Below are positions 7,635 through 15,685 of a DNA stretch of 24,533 nt, in pieces. The notes beneath the pieces were generated by a model. It searched no databases and was not told the DNA's origin. It saw only the letters and a program-made list of their open reading frames with translations. Location: NCBI RefSeq assembly GCF_018854495.1, contig NZ_JABBDR010000300.1, forward strand, positions 1 through 24,533, written 5' to 3'. The translations under genes and the position numbers were made by a program. Within the stretch, counting starts at the first letter, position 1, and every line of letters begins with the position of its first letter. The stretch comes from Acidithiobacillus ferruginosus. Its GTDB lineage: Bacteria; Pseudomonadota; Gammaproteobacteria; Acidithiobacillales; Acidithiobacillaceae.

Positions 7635-8728
7635 ACCCTGTCTGCCCCGTCTTTTGTCGCAGTCTTGTGCAGATGCCGCAAGGTCTGAATCTCGCTCTGG
7701 AAATCCACGTAGTGCGGGAGTTTCAGATGCTCTACGAAGCCCGTCGTCTCGACGTTGTCGCAGTGACTAAGGACGAATTGCTCGTTCTGCGCCGGAGAAA
7801 GCGCTTCCTCACCCAGCTCACCGGCCCGCAGCGCCCGATCCACCAGGGCCATGGCGATAGCCTTGCGCTCACTATGGCCGAAGACCAGGCCGTAACCGCG
7901 GGTAAAGGCGGCCTCTTCGGGACTCCTGGCCTGAAACTGATTGATCATCTGGCACTCGGTGACGGTAATGGTCCCGATTTCGATGGAAAACCCCAATTCC
8001 GGTGGAGTGATCTCCACGGTCACCTCCCCCATGCGCAACTCTGCGATAAAGGGGTGATTTTGGCCGTATCCCCTTTGGGTGGAATAGGCCATGGAGAGCA
8101 GGAACCCTTCATCGCCGCGGGCCAGGGACTGTAAGCGTTGCGCACGAGTGGCCGGGAAAAGCAGGGGGTGCTGTGTGATGTCTTGCTGCGTGTTCTCTGC
8201 CGGTGGCGCACAGGCTGCGGCTGGCTCCATCAAACCTTCTTTTTCCAACAGGTCCATCACGCTGGTCATGGGCTCCGGCGGGACTGCGGTTTTGCCAGAC
8301 TCGATTTCGGACTCTGTCTCCAGGCGATCAAAATAGCCGAAGAGTCGGTGAGAATAGTCATAAGTCTGCCCCAGTTGTTGGCCGCCGGGCAAATCCTTGA
8401 AGGCTGCGGAGATACGCCGCTGCACCCGCATGGTATCCATCGCGAGCGGCATGGAATCCAGGAATCGGGTTAGGGTGGCGCGATAGGCACGCAGTAAAAA
8501 TATCGCCTCGATCATGTCGCCCTGCGCCTGAAGCATGGCCTGGGCCGCCAAATTCGCGTCGTAGAGAGAAGCTTCGGCCATGACACGATCCACGCCCAGA
8601 TGCATTTGCCCGCATATTTGCCGGGGAGTGATTTCAGGAGCGTCGGGGTCACCCCGCATCCGTTTGCGCACGAGGCGATGGGCGGCCTGAATGGCGGTGG
8701 AACCTCCCTTGACGGCCACGTAGGACAT
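7631..8728 (-). CDS. phnI: C-P lyase core subunit / ribose triphosphate phosphonate synthase PhnI
   Basis: PhnI, with PhnG and PhnH, attaches the phosphonate to the ribose of ATP with loss of adenine. The 365-residue protein starts MSYVAVKGGSTAI, typical of the family, and contains GMxx-like LLSMAYSTQRGYGQNHPFI and the conserved FGHSERKAIAMALVDRAL block near residues 290-310. Length is close to E. coli PhnI (354). It lies 3 bp after phnH and overlaps phnJ by 4 bp. Confidence 0.95.
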   Translation of the reverse strand: MSYVAVKGGSTAIQAAHRLVRKRMRGDPDAPEITPRQICGQMHLGVDRVMAEASLYDANLAAQAMLQAQGDMIEAIFLLRAYRATLTRFLDSMPLAMDTMRVQRRISAAFKDLPGGQQLGQTYDYSHRLFGYFDRLETESEIESGKTAVPPEPMTSVMDLLEKEGLMEPAAACAPPAENTQQDITQHPLLFPATRAQRLQSLARGDEGFLLSMAYSTQRGYGQNHPFIAELRMGEVTVEITPPELGFSIEIGTITVTECQMINQFQARSPEEAAFTRGYGLVFGHSERKAIAMALVDRALRAGELGEEALSPAQNEQFVLSHCDNVETTGFVEHLKLPHYVDFQSEIQTLRHLHKTATKDGADRV

Positions 8729-8731
8729 CGC

Positions 8732-9274
8732 TCAGGCCTCCTCTATTTCTGTGGTTCTCGGCAGGCAGAGAAAATCCCGGCCACTGCACAATATCAGGTC
8801 GACGCCCCGGGGATAGAGGCTATGGTTATGTTGCGAGAAGGGCAAGAATCCGGCGCCAATCTCAGGCGCAATCGCTCGCGTGCTCTGAATGCCCGGTCCT
8901 CTCAGGATCAGGTCCGGCCCGCCTTGCAGGGTAGGGATCTCGATGATCAGTGTGGCGCTGTTCTCTGGTTCCTCCTCAGTCCCGATGGGAAAAACATGTT
9001 CCTCCCAAGACCAATCCGTCGCGACAGCAAAGACAGCATCTTTGGGAGGGACCACCGGGGCATAACAGCGTGTTCTCAGCCAATGTTCCGCTGCGGCATC
9101 GGGGTACGCCAAGGCAACCGGGGTATCCGCATCCAGCAGGGTATGTAAGATGGTCGTGCAGGCAGGCCGGAAAGGCGATTCCTCCGCGGAGTCCGGCAGC
9201 GTCATGCGTTGCCCTGGGCAGGACATGGCTTCCAGGAGCATCCGAAAGGTCCATTGGCAATCCAATGTCATCAT
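8732..9274 (-). CDS. phnH: C-P lyase core subunit PhnH
   Basis: PhnH is a structural subunit of the PhnGHIJ core complex and needed for triphosphate phosphonate formation. The product has 180 residues, slightly shorter than E. coli PhnH (194) because the N-terminus begins directly at the conserved QWTFRMLLEAMSCPG region. RGPGIQSTRAIAPEI and YPRGVDLILCSG near the C-terminus are family hallmarks. The ATG overlaps the phnG stop by 4 bp. Confidence 0.93.
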   Translation of the reverse strand: MMTLDCQWTFRMLLEAMSCPGQRMTLPDSAEESPFRPACTTILHTLLDADTPVALAYPDAAAEHWLRTRCYAPVVPPKDAVFAVATDWSWEEHVFPIGTEEEPENSATLIIEIPTLQGGPDLILRGPGIQSTRAIAPEIGAGFLPFSQHNHSLYPRGVDLILCSGRDFLCLPRTTEIEEA

Positions 9275-9747
9275 GACCGCATGGTTTCCATTGTGAAGAA
9301 CTGCACACGACTACGTTGATTCTCCTGCCTTGTCTGCGCTTCGCGGGCTGTACGAAGGATCATGAGCGGGACGATGATTCGATCCCATAAGGACGATCGT
9401 CGCTCCGGATGTTGAAGCAGGGCATCCAGTTTGGCGGCGATTTCCGCATGGGCAAGACTATCGCCGAGGACATAGGCCAAACCCATGTAGCCTTGATCGT
9501 CCTGCACCATGCAGCGGGTGACCGTACATTCTCCCAAAGGAAAGGGATCACCCAGACCGCCCATGCGTCCATGGACCATGATCAAGCCGGTTTCCGGCGA
9601 ATGGATGGGAGTAAACTCCGGCCAGCATTCGACACCCGCCGCAGCATCCGCCAAGTCGGAGAACATTGCATGAGCGATCTCCGATATCCAGCGTGCGCGC
9701 ATGCCTGTCAGATCGGTGGGGTTGGTCGATGCTTCATCGAATCTCAT
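9271..9747 (-). CDS. phnG: C-P lyase core subunit PhnG
   Basis: This 158-residue protein is the first gene of the compact phnGHIJKLM run. Conserved segments are ETGLIMVHGRMGGLGDPFPL, GECTVTRCMVQ and, at the C-terminus, RVQFFTMETM, matching the family's SRVDFFTM end. Start at the ATG at 9747, with a modest GGAG eight nt upstream. It sits about 30 nt after the predicted start of a sigma70 promoter with a PhnF-like operator, and 99 bp after the MFS gene on the same strand. Confidence 0.92.
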   Translation of the reverse strand: MRFDEASTNPTDLTGMRARWISEIAHAMFSDLADAAAGVECWPEFTPIHSPETGLIMVHGRMGGLGDPFPLGECTVTRCMVQDDQGYMGLAYVLGDSLAHAEIAAKLDALLQHPERRSSLWDRIIVPLMILRTAREAQTRQENQRSRVQFFTMETMRS

Positions 9748-9770
9748 CGGAACGGCTCCAGATTATCTAG

Positions 9771-9782
9771 ATGTCTATACAA
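9771..9782 (-). promoter_or_regulatory. candidate PhnF operator
   Basis: The minus-strand sequence TTGTATAGACAT holds GTATAGAC. From memory, this is the core of the operator (TGGTATAGACCA) reported for mycobacterial PhnF; I could not check it here. It overlaps the -10 region and the expected transcription start of the phnG promoter, the right place for repression. The palindrome ATCTAGAT (9765-9772) abuts it. Confidence 0.45.
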
Positions 9783-9807
9783 TATGGGTGCGAATATGCC
9801 ATGTCAA
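9779..9807 (-). promoter_or_regulatory. sigma70 promoter of the phnG operon
   Basis: On the minus strand a consensus -35 TTGACA (9807-9802) is followed, after exactly 17 bp, by TATTGT (9784-9779). Transcription would start around 9772, about 25 nt before the phnG ATG. No Pho box is visible here. Confidence 0.65.
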
Positions 9808-9846
9808 GTATCGGCATCTGGGATCCTCCTTTGCATTCCTTGAGCG

Positions 9847-11244
9847 CTAATCCGCTATGGCCACAGCCACACGGATATTCGGCCTCGCTACTTCTGAAAC
9901 TTCCTCTAGACTACGGACACCGGGCTCCATATCGCGCCCCAGCAGCAAGGTCACCAGTAAACCCACCAGCGCCGTAGCTGCCAGAATCAGCATCAGCCAA
10001 CCATTACCTACCGCCGCATGCACGCTGGGCAGCAGAAAAACGGAGGTCGTCGCCGCCACGCGGGAACAGGCCGTCGCCAGGCCATGGGCTGAGGCCCGTA
10101 GATCCGTTGGGAAAATCTCTACCGGCAGGAGCCAAGTCGTGGTGGCTGGCCCGAAATTGTTGAAGAAGGTGTACCCGAAGATGGTGACCATGAGCAGCCA
10201 GATTGGGGGATGCATGTAGAGTGCTACCAGACCCAGGACACCCAGAAAAAAAGCATTCAGCGCAAAACCCGCGATTTGCGGAAAAATTCTACCAATCCGA
10301 CGTGTGCTCAGTGCCAGGGACGCGATACCGCACAAAGCGATGAAATCGAAGAGCACATTCCACAGCAAGGCATCCGTGTGAGAGTGGATGCCGAAGCCCT
10401 CCAGCAAGATAGGCAGATACACGATCAAACCATAACCACTGATATCCATCATCATCCAGGGTATGACTACCAACAGTGTGCGCCGTAACCATTGCGGAGC
10501 AAACAAAGTGGCCCAGGCGCGTATCTGGACGAGTTCTGGAGCCTGCCTTTGAAGGGTTTCACGAAGGCTCTGCGCATCCACTTCCGGCGACATACTCTGA
10601 AGCACCTGAATCGCCTCTTCCGGTCGGTTATGCGCGATATACCAGCGTGGGGTCTCAGGAAGGTTACGCCGCAACCAGAGTACTGCCAAAGCCGGAACAG
10701 CCCCACTGATGAACATCCAGCGCCAGGCATTCGGACCGGCCTGCAGCAGCACCAATCCAACGACTGCGGAAACCACAGCGCCGATCATCCACAATGTAAA
10801 TGCCCAAGAGAGTCCTGCTCCTCTCTGCGCTTTGGGCATGAATTCTGCGATGTAGCTCGAACTCAAGGGATAATCCATACCTACACCGACACCCAGAAGA
10901 AAGCGGAAAATGATCAGGGAGGTCACATCCCAAGCAACACCGGAGAGCAAAGCCGCCATAAAAAATGCCGCCACGTCAATCAGGTAAAGCATCTTGCGGC
11001 CAAAAAGATCGGCAATGCGCCCACCCACCAGACCACCGAGTGCCGCGCCTGCCAGCGTCGCCGCGCCTAGCAAGCCGGTAGTCACCGCCGACAAATGCCA
11101 GTCGGGCTTCAGCAAAAGCAGGGCGACAGCGATGATGGACAAATCATAACCATCAAGAAAAATGCCTAAACCAGCGGCCAGAACGATTCGGCGGTGTTGT
11201 TTGTTGATCTTCAGATCATCGAGTAGCGCATGGATTGTGTGCAT
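9847..11244 (-). CDS. MFS transporter, sugar/organophosphate-type, candidate phosphonate importer
   Basis: This 465-residue major-facilitator protein has about 12 hydrophobic segments. The loop 2-3 motif GGRIADLFGRK is present, as are the sugar-porter-like NLPETPRWY after helix 6 and the second-half motif PVEIFPTDLRASAHG. It resembles the metabolite:H+ symporter / sugar porter branch in the inner membrane. The start at 11244 has AAGGA about 8 nt upstream. It begins 38 bp after the HD oxygenase stop and lies 99 bp before phnG, all on one strand. No phnCDE ABC importer is present, so it is the best candidate for phosphonate uptake; substrate is inference. Confidence 0.85.
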   Translation of the reverse strand: MHTIHALLDDLKINKQHRRIVLAAGLGIFLDGYDLSIIAVALLLLKPDWHLSAVTTGLLGAATLAGAALGGLVGGRIADLFGRKMLYLIDVAAFFMAALLSGVAWDVTSLIIFRFLLGVGVGMDYPLSSSYIAEFMPKAQRGAGLSWAFTLWMIGAVVSAVVGLVLLQAGPNAWRWMFISGAVPALAVLWLRRNLPETPRWYIAHNRPEEAIQVLQSMSPEVDAQSLRETLQRQAPELVQIRAWATLFAPQWLRRTLLVVIPWMMMDISGYGLIVYLPILLEGFGIHSHTDALLWNVLFDFIALCGIASLALSTRRIGRIFPQIAGFALNAFFLGVLGLVALYMHPPIWLLMVTIFGYTFFNNFGPATTTWLLPVEIFPTDLRASAHGLATACSRVAATTSVFLLPSVHAAVGNGWLMLILAATALVGLLVTLLLGRDMEPGVRSLEEVSEVARPNIRVAVAIAD

Positions 11245-11282
11245 TGGGATTTCCTTACTCGCTGAAGGGAATGCGATAGTCG

Positions 11283-11882
11283 CTACAGGACGGAAACGCG
11301 GACGCTGCGCATGATATAAGCCATGACATCCTGGAAATCTGGTAGCGGCTTTTCGGGGTCTTTGGCGTGGTCGTCCCAGCGGCGCAGGCGAACGGCATCG
11401 GCGCTAAAGCATGTTTTCTCAAAGGCCGCGCACTCTCCTGCGGACATCGCTCCGCCCTGGAGGACCAGGCTTCGTTGAGAAACCAAGGAGAGGGACGCAT
11501 GATAGCTCGGCTCTGTCGCGCACAAGTAACGTTTTGCTGCAACATGCCAGCGAATCGGTTCTGTTACCGATGGCGGAAACCACTGCCCCAACCAGTTGGC
11601 CCCGATCTCCTCATGTTGGGCGTCGGTGCCACTCTGAAATTTGTCCCGCCCATTCAGATCGATGAGGTGGCCGATATCGTGGAGGAATGCGGCGCTTACC
11701 AGACGCTCCTCCGCACTCGCCGCAATGGCATTCTGCGCACATTGCAACGCATGCCGCGTCTGCGATACAGCTTCGTAACCGTCGTACCATTGCCGACTGC
11801 CAGGGCCCTCGAAAAGCGTGCGAATGTGATCGGCAATAGCCTTGCGTGCGGCGGCGTCATTTTCAGTAGCAGATGCTTCCAT
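11283..11882 (-). CDS. HD-domain phosphonate oxygenase, PhnZ/PbfA-like
   Basis: This 199-residue protein belongs to the mixed-valence di-iron HD oxygenases that oxidatively cleave alpha-hydroxyphosphonates, such as 1-hydroxy-2-aminoethylphosphonate, to phosphate and a carboxylic acid. Metal ligands are visible in order, numbered from the ATG at 11882: His44 (RHALQCA), His68-Asp69 and His72 (AAFLHDIGHL), His90 (QHEEIGANWL), His113 (WHVAAKRYLC, with Lys117 as phosphonate ligand) and Asp170 (RRWDDHAK). The lid glutamate is present as Glu37. The usual lid tyrosine three residues before it is replaced: the run reads YDGYE instead of YxxE. I chose this ATG because GGAGG lies 5 nt upstream; a TTG four codons earlier is possible. 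No PhnY hydroxylase is nearby. The gene follows tonB1 by 78 bp and precedes the MFS gene. Confidence 0.86.
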   Translation of the reverse strand: MEASATENDAAARKAIADHIRTLFEGPGSRQWYDGYEAVSQTRHALQCAQNAIAASAEERLVSAAFLHDIGHLIDLNGRDKFQSGTDAQHEEIGANWLGQWFPPSVTEPIRWHVAAKRYLCATEPSYHASLSLVSQRSLVLQGGAMSAGECAAFEKTCFSADAVRLRRWDDHAKDPEKPLPDFQDVMAYIMRSVRVSVL

Positions 11883-11960
11883 GTCAGCCTCCAAAAACCA
11901 AAAACCAAGGGAACGCCGCCCGCCCGAAAGTGGTCCGGGACCGTGGAGGCGAACTTTTCC

Positions 11961-12689
11961 TTAACTACCGTGAGCGGATAGATGCACCAACACATCGAAC
12001 GTCATGGGATGTTTGGGCATTTTCTTGATAAACGGTGGAAAGCTGGTGTTCTCCACGGTCTTCAAGGCGGCGCGATTAATGGCACCAATACCGCTGCTCT
12101 TGGCAACCTGCGCAGAGAGCAGATGCCCTGACGGCGTCAGGCGAAAGGAAATCACGGCGGTTCCTCCGACATGCATCATCCGGACGGAATCCGGCACGCG
12201 GGCATTGGCCTGTACCCGCGTACGCAGCATGGCCGCGTAGGTGTCTATGGCCGACTGGCGCGCTGCCGGACTTGGTGCGGGTGGCGGTGGTGGCGCGGGC
12301 GGTGTTACCGGCGGCGTGTATACTGGCGCCTGCGGTGCGGACGTTTTGGCGAGCAGGGGTTTGGGCGGCAGCGGATGATGTACCACCGGACGTGGAATCG
12401 GCCTTGGTAGAGGTGGTAGGGGCACTGGTTTCGGAATAGGCTTTGGATGCACCACGGGTTTCGGTGGCGGGGGCACCGGTTTGGGCTTGGGGGGTGCCGG
12501 TTTAATCATGTGAATCGCCATAATCTTGGGCTTTGGTTTGACCGTCACCGGCTGCGACAGATGGGAATATATCAATCCCCCAATCATCAGTGCCTCTATA
12601 ATGGCACCGATTATCAGCGCCCGTCCGAAGTGATCCTTCCTGAACTTCGGGGACTGAACCGGGGAGGAGAGGGAGGTGGCTGCGTTCAT
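11961..12689 (-). CDS. tonB: TonB-family energy transducer (module 1)
   Basis: This 242-residue TonB has a short cytoplasmic tail, one membrane helix (about residues 23-43, ALIIGAIIEALMIGGLIY) and a long periplasmic spacer of Pro-Lys and Pro-Val repeats. The C-terminal TonB fold runs over residues 145-242, with VGGTAVISFRLTPSGHL and the final FDVLVHLS strand. It would couple the inner-membrane proton motive force to outer-membrane receptors. It lies 74 bp after the phosphoesterase gene and is clearly paralogous to tonB2 at 19346, sharing the KDHFGRAL/KEHFGRAL start and the C-terminal fold. No exbD accompanies it. Confidence 0.92.
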   Translation of the reverse strand: MNAATSLSSPVQSPKFRKDHFGRALIIGAIIEALMIGGLIYSHLSQPVTVKPKPKIMAIHMIKPAPPKPKPVPPPPKPVVHPKPIPKPVPLPPLPRPIPRPVVHHPLPPKPLLAKTSAPQAPVYTPPVTPPAPPPPPAPSPAARQSAIDTYAAMLRTRVQANARVPDSVRMMHVGGTAVISFRLTPSGHLLSAQVAKSSGIGAINRAALKTVENTSFPPFIKKMPKHPMTFDVLVHLSAHGS

Positions 12690-12763
12690 ATGTTCTCAAT
12701 GTCCTTGCATAGGCCTGGTCGTGGCACGGAATATTTGGTGATTTTTGCGGTTGCATGGTTGGT

Positions 12764-15652
12764 TCAATGGAGTTTTCCTTCGTTGGCTTCATAGCTGGCG
12801 ATGGTCGCCCCATGGACTTGGGCATAGTGATGTAGGTAGGCCATAAAACGGTCATAGCTCCTGACTCCCTTGCTGGCGATCCACTCCTGCTTCAACTGCT
12901 CTGGCCCGCTGACCTTGAGCAGCGAAGTGGGGGTATAGGCGTTCGCCGCACTAACCGGCGCCAGACGCTGCCCGTGGGGATCGGTATGCGCCTTCAACCA
13001 TTCCGCAGTCAGCATATGACCGGTGGCCCCAGCCTCTCTTCTGAGTAATGTCCGATTGCTGCATTTGCCCGGATTGAAAGACACCGGCACCTGAATCGGA
13101 AGCACCGCCGGCGTCGGCGCGAAATCCGGATGATCTGTCCAGATACCCGCAATGACCGAGGCATTGGCATCCCACTGGGACATGGGCGGCAGACCTAAGG
13201 TCGCTTCAATGGTTTTGACGATATTCACCTGGGAATCCAGATGCGTTTCCAGCATGCCTTTTTTGACCCAGGGGCTGATGACCAGCGCAAAAGTACGATG
13301 ACCATTGATATGATCGGCACCGGACTGCGCATCGTCCTCGGTCAGGAAAATCGCCATATGCTTCCATTGCGGCGTCGTGGACAGGTAATGGATGAATTTG
13401 GCCGTGGCGTAGTCGTTATTGGCTACGTAATAATCTGGCGCGTAATAGCAGGGATCCAAACCTGCGGTGTGGTCATCCGGCATCCAGATATAAATGAAAT
13501 GTGGAAATTTTACGCCCGGATGTGCCTTAAGCCAGTGTTCTGCCAGTCTCTCACGAGCCGTATCCAGAATCATCCGATCCCAATAGGGATAACGGACATC
13601 CATATGCTGCAGTAAACCAGCACGAATGACGCCATCCCGGCGTCGCGTCACGTTCTCGCCAAAATCCTCAAAACGGACATGGTGTTCCAAAAGATCATTA
13701 AACAAATAGAGCTTTTCAGGATAACTGATCCAGGGGTTGGTATGATCTCCCAGCGGCTGATAGATATCATAGGGGTTGTGTGCGCCCTGTGCGGTGGGCT
13801 TGAGGGAAGAGCTACCGCCGGGACCGGCGTTCCAGAGCAAACCGCGGTTGGAATAATATTCGGGCCACAAGCGCTGCACCACGTCGGAATCCGAAGCGCC
13901 ATCGGTCCACTGATGACCCTGTGCGGTGACTTCTCCGTCGGCCATGAAGTTCACGAACAGCGTATAATGACGGGCCAGATTATACAAGTTGGGTAATTCT
14001 TTCTGATTATACAGATCAAAATGTGGATCTGCCCATTTGCCAGCCGCCGTGTAATTCCCTAAATCTTCATCAAAGGTCTTATTCTCACGCAGGATGAATA
14101 CAACATAGTGAATGTGCTTGCGTAGATTGATGGAGGTTTTGACATTTTCCTCGTGACGGGCGCTGCGCTGGGCCGACGTAAAACCATCGTCGTGCAAAGA
14201 CCTCTTGGTCCAATCGGCCAGATGGGCCGGGATTTCCTTGAGAGCCACCTTCTGGATCACCCCGTGCATCATATTGCCGATATACTGCCACTGTAGATTG
14301 GGCCCGGCACCCAGACCCTTGGCACAGCTGATATATAAGGCACCATTCGCCACCGTCAGGCTGGTCGGGTACCAGGCAGTGGGAATCAGGCCCAGACGCT
14401 GGCCCGTTCGGATGTCATACACCGCCACATCATTATTACCGGCGTTGGCGACATAGAGCTTGCCATCGGCAACCGCAAGTCCATCCGGATAGCTGCCGGG
14501 AGGGGCATCGGGATAGGGGCTGTCATCCACCACCCGCAGCGGACGCAAGCTTTGGGTATCGACTTCCACCACCTTGTCGACATTGGCGTCGGCCACAAAG
14601 ACATCGGGACTGTCGGGCACCGCAACCATCGCCGTAGGGTGCACACCCGCCGCTACGGTTGACGGGCTGACCGTTGGCCCGGTGGGAATTTCCCCCAGAA
14701 CCTTCAGGCGTTGCCGGTCCAGCACTACAACGCCGTTACCTGCCCAGTCGCTGACCACCAGCCGCTGCCCGTTATCGGCCAGAGCCACAGCAAAGGGGTA
14801 GGCGCCGACATTGACATATTCGGTCTTGCCGCTGGCGATGTTGATACGTGCCAGACTATTGGAGAGCATCCCCGTCACGTAGAGATGCTTATTCTGGGGA
14901 CCGACGACCACCGAGTCCGGGTAAAAGAGATATTTCTTCTGCTGGTTCCCCTGATACTGATAGGGATACTGATCCTTCGGGAAGGCTTGCCACTGCAAAG
15001 GATACTGATGAATCACCTCCACCTTGCCCTGCACACTGCGCAAAGCCACCACCTGATCAGAATCACCTCCTGTAGCGTAGAAGGTGCCATCCGGACCGGC
15101 AGTAAGCCCTTGGAAAAAGTCGCTATGCGAAATGACAGAACTGGGAATGGCTTTGGGATCGCTCTCGGCGGCAAGCGTGGCTTTGGCCTGGGCAATTTTA
15201 AGTGCAACGCCTTTTTTTGGGATATACACAACGCCTGCCGCACCCGCATGTTGCGGATTGATCGCGATACCGCTACCACCAGGTGTGGCGTAAGCCATCG
15301 CTTTAACGGGTGCCACTTTCGAAAACGCCGCTAGGCGATCTACCCGCCGAAGATCCTTCCCGTCATAAAACGTGATGGTTTGAAAAGGCGTCGCACCATT
15401 AGCCATCACGGCAATACGGTCGCCCTCTGCTGCTACCATTGTGGGGAAATTCGGGGTGCCGTTGATTGCGCCCGTCGGCGTCACTATGCGGCCCGTGGGC
15501 AATATGGCGGTGTAATTTGCTATATTTTGTGAATCGAGTTGCACCGAACTGGAAACATGCCGATTCAGGGGTATGGCCAAGGCAGAAGGTAAGTAACACA
15601 GCGGTCCTGCAAGGATGACGCAGATCACTGCCTTCCCGATCAAATTATTCAT
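12764..15652 (-). CDS. secreted YVTN beta-propeller / PF04185 phosphoesterase fusion
   Basis: This large 962-residue protein has a Sec signal peptide (hydrophobic residues 7-26, cleavage after ALA). A beta-propeller of YVTN/NHL-like repeats covers about residues 60-460; repeated units such as KHLYVTGMLSNSLARINI and KLYVANAGNNDVAVYDI are visible. The C-terminal alkaline-phosphatase-superfamily phosphoesterase domain (PF04185 type) spans about 510-860. Catalytic-site motifs are FILRENKTFDED (Glu523, Asp528), WMPDDHTAG near 724 and TEDDAQSGADHINGHR near 770-785, followed by FALVISPW. The family includes phospholipases C and acid phosphatases that free phosphate outside the cytoplasm. The ATG has AGGAG 8 nt upstream. 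Placement between exbB1 and tonB1 in one operon is unusual. Exact substrate unknown. Confidence 0.9.
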   Translation of the reverse strand: MNNLIGKAVICVILAGPLCYLPSALAIPLNRHVSSSVQLDSQNIANYTAILPTGRIVTPTGAINGTPNFPTMVAAEGDRIAVMANGATPFQTITFYDGKDLRRVDRLAAFSKVAPVKAMAYATPGGSGIAINPQHAGAAGVVYIPKKGVALKIAQAKATLAAESDPKAIPSSVISHSDFFQGLTAGPDGTFYATGGDSDQVVALRSVQGKVEVIHQYPLQWQAFPKDQYPYQYQGNQQKKYLFYPDSVVVGPQNKHLYVTGMLSNSLARINIASGKTEYVNVGAYPFAVALADNGQRLVVSDWAGNGVVVLDRQRLKVLGEIPTGPTVSPSTVAAGVHPTAMVAVPDSPDVFVADANVDKVVEVDTQSLRPLRVVDDSPYPDAPPGSYPDGLAVADGKLYVANAGNNDVAVYDIRTGQRLGLIPTAWYPTSLTVANGALYISCAKGLGAGPNLQWQYIGNMMHGVIQKVALKEIPAHLADWTKRSLHDDGFTSAQRSARHEENVKTSINLRKHIHYVVFILRENKTFDEDLGNYTAAGKWADPHFDLYNQKELPNLYNLARHYTLFVNFMADGEVTAQGHQWTDGASDSDVVQRLWPEYYSNRGLLWNAGPGGSSSLKPTAQGAHNPYDIYQPLGDHTNPWISYPEKLYLFNDLLEHHVRFEDFGENVTRRRDGVIRAGLLQHMDVRYPYWDRMILDTARERLAEHWLKAHPGVKFPHFIYIWMPDDHTAGLDPCYYAPDYYVANNDYATAKFIHYLSTTPQWKHMAIFLTEDDAQSGADHINGHRTFALVISPWVKKGMLETHLDSQVNIVKTIEATLGLPPMSQWDANASVIAGIWTDHPDFAPTPAVLPIQVPVSFNPGKCSNRTLLRREAGATGHMLTAEWLKAHTDPHGQRLAPVSAANAYTPTSLLKVSGPEQLKQEWIASKGVRSYDRFMAYLHHYAQVHGATIASYEANEGKLH

Positions 15653-15685
15653 TCATCCGACTCCTGGAGAAGCCGCGCCGCTCCA

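Larger units (their letters stand above)
9768..9817 (-). other. possible 16-codon leader ORF before phnG
   Basis: A perfect Shine-Dalgarno AAAGGAGG (9832-9825) precedes ATG at 9817, which opens a frame of 16 codons (MPILDMAYSHPYCIDI) ending with TAG at 9769-9767. The frame overlaps the phnG promoter and operator. It would only be translated from read-through transcripts from the MFS gene. It may be a leader peptide or the leftover start of a lost gene. Coordinates cover the coding part to within one base of the stop. Confidence 0.3.
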
